6,094 nt of DNA from Pseudomonadota bacterium (GCA_021809225.1 JAKBAL010000139.1:1-6094), one strand, 5' to 3'; counted from the first letter of the stretch, positions 1-6,024 are shown. Numbers and translations are program-made. Notes: a model not told the origin generated them from the sequence alone.

Positions 1-356
1 TGAGAATTAATAATATACTGGTAAGCTGGCGGTGCTTTTTTATAATTTTCACCTCGTTTTTTAGTATGATCGATCACCTTTTGTTTATGACGCTGTAGGC
101 GTTTTTCAAAAGTTTCAACTGCTTGTTCAAGGCTAACATAGGCATCATCCGTTTCTTTATGAGCCCTTATGTAAAGTTCACCCCTTATATGCATCTCAAT
201 ATCGCAATTAACCATAGGGCCATCCTTTGAAAACGTCACTGAACATTCCAAAGGACTTAAGTCATATTTTTGGCAAATATCCTGAATTTTCTCATCGGAT
301 TGGCGTCTTAGCGCTTCACTAATTTCAATTTTTTTACCCGTAATTTGAATTTGCAT
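1..356 (-). CDS. hpf: Ribosome hibernation promoting factor (HPF/RaiA family), 3' part beyond window
   Basis: The frame is open from an ATG at 354-356 to the left edge, so 118 residues are seen and the C-terminus is missing. The protein starts MQIQITGKKIEISEAL, followed by a helix rich in Arg, Asp and Lys. Around residues 75-105 it has DDAYVSLEQAVETFEKRL and then QRHKQKVIDH. This is the beta-alpha-beta-beta-beta-alpha pattern of the RaiA/HPF family, whose members bind the 30S decoding region and silence ribosomes in stationary phase. Short HPFs end near residue 95. This one continues with a linker (KKAPPAYQYIINS), so it is probably a long HPF carrying a C-terminal dimerisation domain that makes 100S ribosomes; that domain is inferred, not seen. 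A GAGGAAGGG ribosome site lies at 364-372, 7 nt before the start. In many alphaproteobacteria hpf precedes ptsN, but the downstream neighbour lies outside the window. Confidence 0.88.
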   Translation of the reverse strand, partial: MQIQITGKKIEISEALRRQSDEKIQDICQKYDLSPLECSVTFSKDGPMVNCDIEMHIRGELYIRAHKETDDAYVSLEQAVETFEKRLQRHKQKVIDHTKKRGENYKKAPPAYQYIINS

Positions 357-393
357 GGAACCACCCTTCCTCTTTTATGTTTTCTATACCTTT

Positions 394-422
394 ATGATAG
401 AACTATTATAGTTCTGAGTCAA
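394..422 (-). promoter_or_regulatory. Sigma70-like promoter of the hpf gene
   Basis: Reading the minus strand, a -35 box TTGACT (417-422) is separated by exactly 17 nt from a -10 box TATCAT (394-399). Transcription would start near 387, giving a leader of about 30 nt before the hpf start at 356. The boxes match consensus at 5/6 and 4/6 positions. The call is from pattern only. A TATAAT also lies inside the spacer (405-410), with a poorer TTGGCA 19 nt upstream (430-435), so an overlapping second promoter is possible. Confidence 0.5.
399..415. repeat. Perfect 7+3+7 palindrome, candidate operator
   Basis: AGAACTA-TTA-TAGTTCT is a perfect inverted repeat with a 3-nt centre. It fills the space between the -35 and -10 boxes of the predicted hpf promoter and overlaps the -10 box by one base. 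A dimeric repressor bound here would block transcription. The other reading is a terminator for the Cys-rich gene ending at 442. No T-run follows the stem on the minus strand, so the operator reading is preferred. Confidence 0.45.
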
Positions 423-441
423 TTTTATATGCCAAAACGTT

Positions 442-792
442 TCAATTGCGCTCAGATTGCCCCTTATTAATGACGCCCACATGACAACCTTCATTGTGAC
501 AGGTATGACCAGGAGGGCAATCTGAAGTTTTTTCACAAAAGCACCTACACACTTTATCTTTAGGGCTGCAATAAACTGGCGCTTCATTACAGCTCTGACG
601 GATGCAGTCTGCGGAAGTTGAACATTTTTGGAGGCACGACTTTACCCGGCTCCACTGGGGTCCTAATCCTGGAACACAAGACATACCTCTTTGGCAATGC
701 CTATCCGTTGTGCATGCAATAGAATACTCACCCGAACCTATAGTCACAAGAACTGCCAGGGTTAAGATCTCGAGAACTTTTTTCCTAAGCAT
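442..792 (-). CDS. Exported cysteine-rich repeat protein, 116 aa
   Basis: I do not recognise a named family. The N-terminus is a signal peptide: MLRKK, then a hydrophobic stretch (LEILTLAVLVTIG), with likely cleavage between residues 21 and 26. The rest holds 14 cysteines (27, 33, 39, 53, 57, 63, 68, 75, 82, 84, 86, 92, 98, 103), an even number as expected of a disulfide-bonded extracytoplasmic protein. Three blocks share a Cys-x5-Cys-x4/5-Cys core with Asp or Arg-His before the second Cys: residues 27-39, 57-68 and 86-98. The third (CEKTSDCPPGHTC) resembles the short Cys-rich repeats common in secreted proteins of myxobacteria and in EB/Dickkopf-like modules. The sequence around Cys27 (SIAC) is a poor lipobox, so a soluble product is favoured. 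A ribosome site AAGGGA lies at 800-805. The gene diverges from the synthetase gene and lies 85 nt upstream of hpf on the same strand. Function is unknown. Confidence 0.75.
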   Translation of the reverse strand: MLRKKVLEILTLAVLVTIGSGEYSIACTTDRHCQRGMSCVPGLGPQWSRVKSCLQKCSTSADCIRQSCNEAPVYCSPKDKVCRCFCEKTSDCPPGHTCHNEGCHVGVINKGQSERN

Positions 793-810
793 AATATTGT
801 CCCTTGCAAG

Positions 811-839
811 TTGCGTTTTTATCTTTCAGCTTTTATAAT
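811..839 (+). promoter_or_regulatory. Sigma70-like promoter of the acetoacetyl-CoA synthetase gene
   Basis: TTGCGT (811-816) and a perfect TATAAT (834-839) are separated by 17 nt. The start would be near 846, leaving a leader of about 85 nt before the gene at 931. It sits in the 138-nt divergent region, so it may overlap the minus-strand promoter of the Cys-rich gene. On that strand TTAAGA-18-TATAAA is only a weak candidate. No clear operator palindrome was found here. Confidence 0.5.
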
Positions 840-930
840 TACTTCATATTTTTTCTCTTAATGCCTTCAGGATTATTCCCATGAGATTAAAAAAGCGTTA
901 AAACCTAAAAAATACAAAGAAAGAAGGTCA

Positions 931-2901
931 ATGGAGAAATTAAGCCAACCTCTTTGGGAGCCAAGCCCTTCCCAAATTCAAGATGCCAATCTCACCTCCT
1001 TCATTCAAAAGGTGAACGACCGTCATGACCTAAAGCTTTCCACCTTTGAATCACTGCACCATTGGTCCGTTAGCCATATCCAGGATTTCTGGAAGGCTGT
1101 GTGGGATTTTTGTGGGTTGATTACATCACAGACAGGAAAGCGAGACGTTCACTTTCCACAAGGCCTTTTTAAACCAGAATTTTTCACGGATGCAAAACTC
1201 AATTTTGCGGAGAATTTGCTCCGCCCGCGCGCCTCAGATACTCCTGCAATTATTTTTTGGGGAGAAGACAAGATTAAACGAACCTTAACTTTTGCGGACG
1301 TTTATCAGGAAGTCGCCCGTCTTGCGGCTTATTTAAAGTCTCTGGGTGTTCAAAAGGGCGACCGCATTGGTGGATACGTCCCCAATACCCCACAAGCCGT
1401 CATCGCGATGCTGGCAACAACGTCCCTTGGAGCTATTTGGTCTTCTTGTTCTACTGACTTTGGGGTAAGTGCTGTCATCGACCGTTTCGGTCAAATTACC
1501 CCAAAAATCTTATTCATGGCCGATGGATATTATTATAACAACAAACGCTTTAATTGCATGGGAAGGGTGGATGAACTAACCCAAGGCCTCCCCACTCTCG
1601 AGAAAGTTATTATCTTCCCTTATGGAGATCAGCCTCTTTCTCTCCCTTCCGATTTTTTACTTATCGGCTGGGAAGAAGCTCTGGCACCATTTAATCTCGT
1701 CACAGATATTGAGTTTGTCCAAGTTCCCTTTAATCATCCTGTTTACATTATGTATTCCTCAGGAACAACTGACGTCCCAAAATGCATTGTTCATGGAGTG
1801 GGTGGAACACTTTTACAGCATCTTAAAGAACATCAACTCCATTGTGATATTAAGCCAGGAGACCGCGTGTTCTATTTTACCACCTGTGGATGGATGATGT
1901 GGAATTGGCAAGTCTCTGCCCTGGCGTCGGGGGCGACTCTCTTACTTTATGATGGAGCTCCGCTTATCGCTGCAGGTCAAATTTTGTGGCAATACGCCGA
2001 AGTTGAAGGAATCACCCATTTTGGAACCGCAGCTAAATACATTGATGCTCTTCAAAAAGCGGAGATTCACCCCAAAAATATCTACAATCTTTCAAAACTA
2101 CGCATGATCACCTCAACAGGGTCACCGCTGGTTCCTGAAAGCTTTGATTTTATTTATAAGCATGTTGCTTCAGATATCTGTCTGGCGTCTATTTCAGGCG
2201 GCACGGATATCATTTCTTGCTTTGCCTTAGGAAATCCAATTGGTCCCGTTTGGCGAGGAGAACTTCAGGCACCCGGCCTTGGAATGAATATTCATGTTTT
2301 TGATCAGAATGGCCAGATTATTGAGGAGCAAAAGGGCGAATTAGTTTGTTCAGCGCCCTTCCCTTCCATGCCAGTCTATTTCTGGGAGGATAAGGGAGAC
2401 CTTAAATACCACGCAACCTATTTCGAAAAATTTCCGGGTGTGTGGTGCCATGGTGATTACGTGGAACACACCAATCATAATGGATATATTATTTATGGGC
2501 GATCAGACACGGTTTTGAATCCTGGCGGCGTTCGCATTGGCACTGCTGAAATTTACCGACAAGTTGAACAAATCCCCGAAGTTTTGGAAAGCCTTGTGGT
2601 AGGTCAAGACTGGCAAGGAGATGTACGGGTGATTTTGTTTGTGAAATTGAAAGATGAACTCATTATAACTCCAGATCTTATTCAAATCATTAAACAAAAA
2701 ATCAGACAGAGCACTTCACCTCGCCATGTGCCGGCAAAGATCCTTCAAGTGGCTGATATTCCTCGCACGAAGAATGGAAAAATTGTTGAGCTGGCTGTTC
2801 GTGAGATCATCCATGGGCGGCCTGTGAACAACATCTCCTCTCTCGCCAATCCTGGGACATTGAAATTATATGAAAATCTTGAGGAGCTTCAGGGAGAGTG
2901 A
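931..2901 (+). CDS. Acetoacetyl-CoA synthetase (acetoacetate-CoA ligase, EC 6.2.1.16)
   Basis: This is a cytosolic adenylate-forming enzyme: acetoacetate + ATP + CoA gives acetoacetyl-CoA + AMP + PPi. It recovers carbon from ketone bodies, polyhydroxybutyrate or leucine breakdown. The 656-aa length is typical. The N-terminal ACAS domain begins with PLWEPS. The AMP-binding core has YSSGTTDVPK at 275-284, TTCGWMMWNWQ near 317, ISGGTD at 421-426, WCHGDY at 505-510 and YGRSDTVLNPGGVRIG at 522-537. The C-terminal domain ends with PRTKNGK at 611-617, where Lys617 is the expected catalytic lysine of the adenylation half-reaction. The family-typical tail (GRPVNNISSLANP) separates it from acetyl-CoA synthetase. 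One oddity is Asp281 in the signature loop, where relatives usually have Gly (SSGTTG-x-PK). The start follows an AAGAAGG site (921-927) with a short 3-nt spacer. It is the only plus-strand gene seen and appears to be transcribed alone. Confidence 0.95.
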   Translation: MEKLSQPLWEPSPSQIQDANLTSFIQKVNDRHDLKLSTFESLHHWSVSHIQDFWKAVWDFCGLITSQTGKRDVHFPQGLFKPEFFTDAKLNFAENLLRPRASDTPAIIFWGEDKIKRTLTFADVYQEVARLAAYLKSLGVQKGDRIGGYVPNTPQAVIAMLATTSLGAIWSSCSTDFGVSAVIDRFGQITPKILFMADGYYYNNKRFNCMGRVDELTQGLPTLEKVIIFPYGDQPLSLPSDFLLIGWEEALAPFNLVTDIEFVQVPFNHPVYIMYSSGTTDVPKCIVHGVGGTLLQHLKEHQLHCDIKPGDRVFYFTTCGWMMWNWQVSALASGATLLLYDGAPLIAAGQILWQYAEVEGITHFGTAAKYIDALQKAEIHPKNIYNLSKLRMITSTGSPLVPESFDFIYKHVASDICLASISGGTDIISCFALGNPIGPVWRGELQAPGLGMNIHVFDQNGQIIEEQKGELVCSAPFPSMPVYFWEDKGDLKYHATYFEKFPGVWCHGDYVEHTNHNGYIIYGRSDTVLNPGGVRIGTAEIYRQVEQIPEVLESLVVGQDWQGDVRVILFVKLKDELIITPDLIQIIKQKIRQSTSPRHVPAKILQVADIPRTKNGKIVELAVREIIHGRPVNNISSLANPGTLKLYENLEELQGE

Positions 2902-2957
2902 GCAGCAATATGGTCTTAAATAATTAAGCCCATTTTGCGTTCAACCGCTGTTTGAAC

Positions 2958-3026
2958 TGGATTGCACTCGCCACGGCGAAGCCTTGGGCGTAGCCGAGTC
3001 GGAGCGCATGCTCCTCGCAATGATGG
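2958..3026. repeat. GC-rich intergenic palindromic repeat built of small hairpins
   Basis: The element is much richer in GC than its surroundings. It opens with TGGATTGC (2958-2965) and closes with GCAATGATGG (3017-3026), so its ends carry inverted ATTGC/GCAAT. Inside are three hairpins: GGC-GAA-GCC (2975-2983), GGC-GTA-GCC (2987-2995) and GGAGC-GCAT-GCTCC (3001-3014). Ends of the form GGATTGC...GCAATGA are common in short interspersed repeats of rickettsia-like and other symbiont genomes; that comparison is from general knowledge. The element lies between the convergent ends of the synthetase gene and the small Cys-rich gene. It resembles the repeat at the right edge of the window. Confidence 0.6.
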
Positions 3027-3082
3027 TTTTCTTGGTTGTCTCCGTCTCTAGACCCGAGATAACCTGCGATCCTCTCCTTCAC

Positions 3083-3412
3083 TTATTCCCTGCTGAAATC
3101 TTTACACAAATTTTTACAATTAAGGTGAAAAGCGTTTGCCTGTGTGAGCTTTTCATTTACTGCCTGCGAAAGCTTCTCATTCATTTTTAAATCTTTTTTT
3201 TCTTTTGCACACGCTTGCTTAGCTTTGTCGCATTTGTCCAAGCAACTCACACAAGCCTCACGATTTTTTTCGACCAAGTTTTTTGAAGCTGGGGCACAGA
3301 TATCAAGGAGAGTTTGACACTCAGACTTTGGCGGAGGTTCATCTTTAGCAGCCCTCACCTGTTGAGCTGTCATCATTAAAAGAAATGCTAAAGCAATACA
3401 TATTTGTTTCAT
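3083..3412 (-). CDS. Exported helical cysteine-rich protein, 109 aa
   Basis: No family is recognised. The N-terminus is a clear signal peptide (MKQ, then ICIALAFLLMMTA, then QQVRAA) with probable cleavage after Ala21 or Ala22. The mature part is charged, Lys/Glu-rich and probably helical. It has eight cysteines at 32, 39, 54, 57, 61, 68, 99 and 103. Two Cys-x3-Cys pairs (57-61 and 99-103) sit in amphipathic helices, as in helical-hairpin proteins closed by disulfides. Residues 78-93 are an 8-residue tandem repeat (NEKLSQAV, NEKLTQAN). The ATG is preceded by AAGGGGA at 3421-3427, spacer 8 nt. The gene lies 62 nt downstream of tgt on the same strand, with a hairpin between them, so it may be separately transcribed. 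A periplasmic or host-directed role is possible but unsupported. Confidence 0.72.
   Translation of the reverse strand: MKQICIALAFLLMMTAQQVRAAKDEPPPKSECQTLLDICAPASKNLVEKNREACVSCLDKCDKAKQACAKEKKDLKMNEKLSQAVNEKLTQANAFHLNCKNLCKDFSRE
3134..3181 (-). repeat. 24-bp tandem duplication inside the small Cys-rich gene
   Basis: Two adjacent 24-bp units (3158-3181 and 3134-3157) encode NEKLSQAV and NEKLTQAN. They match at 17 of 24 bases and at 6 of 8 residues. The duplication keeps frame and lengthens the helical linker between the two Cys-x3-Cys motifs. Confidence 0.6.
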
Positions 3413-3445
3413 TGAGTTTTTCCCCTTACCCTCTTATTTTTGGTT

Positions 3446-3471
3446 ATTATCTCAACCTATAGGTTAATAAT
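3446..3471. promoter_or_regulatory. Imperfect hairpin with a perfect 12-bp palindrome between tgt and the Cys-rich gene
   Basis: The core AACCTATAGGTT (3454-3465) is a perfect palindrome. It is flanked by ATTAT (3446-3450) and ATAAT (3467-3471), giving a longer imperfect stem. It starts 3 nt after the tgt stop codon and ends 33 nt before the start of the Cys-rich gene. There is no T-run downstream on the minus strand, so a classical terminator is not supported. An operator or a 3'-end stabilising hairpin fits equally well. Confidence 0.35.
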
Positions 3472-3474
3472 TTC

Positions 3475-4680
3475 TTAAGCAATCCACTTTCTTCGTTCCT
3501 CACAAAGAGTATCCTCAAGAATGGCTTGTCGGATGCTGGAAAGAAGGCGATTCATAAAATGCACGTTGTGAACCGTCAGAGCTTGCAGGGCCAAGAGTTC
3601 TTTTGCTTTGAGAAGATGATGAAGATAGCTACGAGAGAAACTCTGGCACGTCTGACACCGGCAGGTTTCATCAATGGGGCGAGAATCATCACGAAAACGA
3701 GCGTTGCGGAGATTCATATGTTCCCTGTCCCGTGGATCTTCGCCCATACCCTCCCACACCGACACAGGAACCAAAGCTCCTCCATGGCGAGCGAGACGTG
3801 TGGGGTGAACGCAATCAAAAGTATCAATACCTTGCTGTACCCCATAAAAAATATCGCTAATGCCCCCAATACCCAGAAGGTGGACAGGACGCACGGGATC
3901 TAAGGGCTCCATGGCCATTTCGACAACTTCCGCCATTTGCGTTTTATTGGCCCCTAAGGATCCTCCAACCGCATGACCAAAGAAAGGGTGGCTATTGACA
4001 AAGTCCGCGCTCACCTTTCGCAAATCAGGATAAACGCCACCTTGTGTAATGCCATAAAGAGCTTGCAAACCAATGGGGCCGTTTTGAAATTCCTTAAGAC
4101 TTCGGACTGCCCATCTGTGGCTCATGTGCATGGATCGTTCTGTGTATGACTTATCTACATGAAAAGGTGTGCATTCATCCAATACAACAATAAGATCCGC
4201 CCCCAAGCCGCGCTGAACTTGGATTGATTTTTCAGGGGTTAGGGCATGCTTTTTTCCATCAAGATAGGATTTAAAGGTTGCTCCCTCCTCGTTAATTTTT
4301 AAAAGACTCTTGGGTCGTAAAGACTGACGCCGCCCTTTAACTTCTTCCGCAATGGAGCCATGACCAAGACTAAAGATTTGAAACCCTCCCGAATCGGTCA
4401 ACATAGGGCCATCCCAGCCCATAAACTGATGGAGTCCCCCCATTTGAGCCACAATCTCTGGCCCTGGTTGCAACATGAGATGGTAGGTATTGGCGAGGAT
4501 AATTTGAGTATTTTCTTGACGCATGTTTTGAGGAGTGGCCCCTTTAATCGCTGCCTTTGTCGCACAAAAGATAAAGGCCGGGGTTTCCACAACCCCATGA
4601 GGTGTTGAGAGCGTGCCCAAGCGTGCTTTTGAGCCCAAAGCTTGGAATTTAATGTCGAATGTAAAATTTAAAGTATCCAT
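3475..4680 (-). CDS. tgt: tRNA-guanine (queuine) transglycosylase, chlamydial-like substrate loop
   Basis: TGT exchanges guanine at position 34 of tRNAs for Asp, Asn, His and Tyr with a 7-deazaguanine base. Numbering from the ATG at 4680 (401 aa): TDSGGF at 95-100 holds Asp96, the general base. DECTPF is at 168-173. FDCVHPTR holds the expected nucleophile Asp289. Cys340, Cys342, Cys345 and His371 form the zinc site. The substrate loop is GGSLGAN (239-245) instead of the usual GGLAVGE. The enzyme is about 25 residues longer than typical bacterial TGTs (370-380 aa), with extra segments near 106-125 and 304-321. The loop and the first insert resemble Chlamydia TGT, which uses queuine directly; this is recalled, not searched. 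The start overlaps the transporter stop (TGATG), with only a weak AGG before it, so translation is probably coupled. A GTG at 4683 would add one residue. Confidence 0.93.
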   Translation of the reverse strand: MDTLNFTFDIKFQALGSKARLGTLSTPHGVVETPAFIFCATKAAIKGATPQNMRQENTQIILANTYHLMLQPGPEIVAQMGGLHQFMGWDGPMLTDSGGFQIFSLGHGSIAEEVKGRRQSLRPKSLLKINEEGATFKSYLDGKKHALTPEKSIQVQRGLGADLIVVLDECTPFHVDKSYTERSMHMSHRWAVRSLKEFQNGPIGLQALYGITQGGVYPDLRKVSADFVNSHPFFGHAVGGSLGANKTQMAEVVEMAMEPLDPVRPVHLLGIGGISDIFYGVQQGIDTFDCVHPTRLARHGGALVPVSVWEGMGEDPRDREHMNLRNARFRDDSRPIDETCRCQTCQSFSRSYLHHLLKAKELLALQALTVHNVHFMNRLLSSIRQAILEDTLCEERRKWIA

Positions 4681-5420
4681 CACCTAACCATGAGTCGTGC
4701 CAAATACACAAAAGGGATGCCCACAAAAGCAATAAAAACCCTCAAAATGTACGTTCCTAGCACATAAGTAAACAGGACTGTCTTCCACGGCAAGGGGGAA
4801 GGTGCAAAAACCATCCAGGCCAACACACTAAAAATCAAATTATCTAAAAAAGCGCCGATCAGCGTCGCTACAAAGGATCTAAACCACAACAACTTACCCG
4901 CCGTAAGACGAGAGAGTGCCGCAAAGATCCAAATATCATTAAATTGACCAACCGCATAGGCAATAAGGCTTGCGACAATCAACGCCGGGACAGGAAAAAA
5001 TAAGACACACATAGCCTGATGTGCATCATAAAAGCCTCCCGCTGGTTTAAAACCAATCGTGAGTAACATAAAGAAAGAGACGACAATCATACCCATAAAA
5101 CTTAGCCAAACAGCTTTACGGGCTTGAGATTTCCCATAGTATTCTGTCAAAATACTGCTCACGATAAAAATGGAAGAAAAAACGATCGTTCCAAGGGCGA
5201 TAGGTTCATGAAAAAACTGATAAGTTGTGGCTTTTTGCACTTGAAGGTTGGCTACAACCACCGCAAGGGAGCTATAAACCATCAATCCTACAGCCCCAAA
5301 TAGACGCATCATTAAAAGGATCACAAGGCCGCAACTCACGAGCAATATCAAGGTTAGGGCCTCGGGTGGCTGGTGTTGAAGCCATGTCACAAGAGTATGA
5401 GGAGAGAGGGAAAGATGCAT
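4680..5420 (-). CDS. yhhQ: YhhQ-family queuosine precursor (queuine) transporter
   Basis: This is an integral membrane protein of the YhhQ/DUF165 (Vut_1) family, which imports 7-deazaguanine precursors of queuosine (preQ0, preQ1 or queuine). At 246 aa it is slightly longer than usual, with an N-terminal extension of about 20 residues. About seven hydrophobic segments are visible, near residues 23-41, 43-61, 75-95, 103-123, 137-158, 181-207 and 214-244. Family signatures are ANLQV in segment 2, SSILTEYYG near 88-96, YAVGQFNDIWIF near 155-166, and an Arg/Leu-Thr-x-Gly-Lys-x2-Trp-x-Arg stretch before segment 6. The gene overlaps tgt by one base, so they form an operon for uptake and use of the same base. 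An in-frame TAG just upstream makes 5420 the first possible ATG. The ribosome site is weak and no convincing promoter or preQ1 riboswitch is seen in 5421-5493. Confidence 0.9.
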   Translation of the reverse strand: MHLSLSPHTLVTWLQHQPPEALTLILLVSCGLVILLMMRLFGAVGLMVYSSLAVVVANLQVQKATTYQFFHEPIALGTIVFSSIFIVSSILTEYYGKSQARKAVWLSFMGMIVVSFFMLLTIGFKPAGGFYDAHQAMCVLFFPVPALIVASLIAYAVGQFNDIWIFAALSRLTAGKLLWFRSFVATLIGAFLDNLIFSVLAWMVFAPSPLPWKTVLFTYVLGTYILRVFIAFVGIPFVYLARLMVR

Positions 5421-5493
5421 TGTCGTTATCTATTAATCAGTCATCAATTATCAGAAGCTTTATCTGACTTCATCTAAAAGGAAAAGCAATTGT

Positions 5494-5878
5494 TCAATCA
5501 CCTTGGTCTAAAGAGAGGATCAATTCTTCAACATCAACACATAAATTCGCCGCCAACCATTTAAGCACTTTCTGGGATGCCTGTCGTTTAGAGGATTCAA
5601 GTTGAGACAAATAAGACTGCGTAATGCCAATTTGTGTTGCCAATTCCTCCATGGTTTTGCCGCGATATTGACGCCAGACACGAATTGGATTTTCCCCATT
5701 GACCAATCTTAGAAGCAACTCATGAGGAATGGTTTCACTATTTTTTATTTCTCTCAATGGCTTGAGAAAACAAGACATCATCATCATAAACTTTGATAAG
5801 CTCTTGATATTCCTTATAAGGGATAATGTCCCATTCGGGTTTACCCCCTTTTTCAATAATCTGCATTTCATGTTTCAT
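5494..5878 (-). pseudogene. XRE-family antitoxin (HigA-like), split by a +1 frameshift
   Basis: The gene is seen in two frames. From ATG 5876-5878, overlapping the toxin stop as ATGA and preceded by GAGGAGA (5888-5894), 46 codons give MKHEMQIIEKGGKPEWDIIP, then KEYQELIKVYDDD, then VLFSQAIERNKK and a TAG at 5738-5740. This is the usual N-terminal part of such antitoxins. The rest continues in the +1 frame: NSETIPHELLLRL, VNGENPIRVWRQYRGK, then a helix-turn-helix (MEELATQIGITQSYLSQLES, KRQASQKVLKWLA) and the end at 5494. Removing one base near the A6 run (5741-5746) would join them as ...AIERNKNSETIPHE. The protein would bind the module's own promoter and neutralise the toxin. The C-terminal frame is also open upstream to an ATG at 5871, but that product has an unrelated N-terminus. 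Decay, sequencing error or slippage at A6 are all possible. Confidence 0.72.
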
Positions 5879-6024
5879 CTGTAAGTTTCTCCTCGAGGTG
5901 CAATTGTAACAACATAAACCTGTAAAATATCATTATGGATTCGATACAAGATGCGCCAATCTCCAACACGTAATCTAAATCCTTCGACTCCCTTAAGTTC
6001 CTTGATATTATCATTTTTTAACAT
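5875..6024 (-). pseudogene. RelE/HigB-type toxin, N-terminal half missing
   Basis: The 49-residue frame from ATG 6022-6024 reads MLKNDNIKELKGVEGF, RLRVGDWRILYRI, HNDILQVYVVTIAPRGETYR. This is the C-terminal half of a RelE/ParE-superfamily toxin, with the family's K-x-L-x-G, RLRVGDWR and R-G-x-x-Y-R elements. These toxins usually have 85-95 residues and cleave mRNA at the ribosome or inhibit gyrase. The first 35-40 residues are absent. A TAA in frame lies 9 bases before the ATG, and about 25 bases further on the sequence becomes GC-rich repeat. The gene therefore looks cut off by a rearrangement at the repeat, or interrupted by it with the 5' part beyond the window. The stop overlaps the antitoxin start (ATGA), the toxin-first order typical of HigBA. 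The fragment is unlikely to be active. Confidence 0.75.

Noticed and set aside
712..717. Lipobox at Cys27 of the first Cys-rich protein
   Set aside because: The residues before the Cys are Ser-Ile-Ala, without the Leu expected at -3, and this Cys appears to belong to the first repeat block.
602..838. Plus-strand open frame of 78 codons opposite the first Cys-rich gene
   Set aside because: It lies almost wholly antisense to a gene with a signal peptide and a patterned cysteine array, and its own product has no recognisable features.
2939..2957. Inverted repeat GTTCAA-7 nt-TTGAAC as terminator of the synthetase gene
   Set aside because: The stem is only 6 bp and AT-rich, and no T-run follows it.
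2984..3190. Plus-strand open frame of 68 codons
   Set aside because: It begins inside the GC-rich repeat, runs antisense into the second Cys-rich gene, and has no convincing ribosome site.
3526..3903. Long plus-strand open frame (125 codons) antisense to tgt
   Set aside because: The minus strand encodes conserved TGT motifs here; the plus frame is a shadow without family features.
5421..5493. Possible preQ1 riboswitch upstream of yhhQ
   Set aside because: The stretch is short and lacks a C-rich loop with an A-rich tail. Only a weak 5-bp inverted repeat (TCAGA/TCTGA) is present.
5774..5786. Run of ATG codons (MMMM) as the true start of the HTH protein
   Set aside because: In the other frame the same bases encode the Asp run of a family-like antitoxin N-terminus, and no good ribosome site precedes the ATG run.
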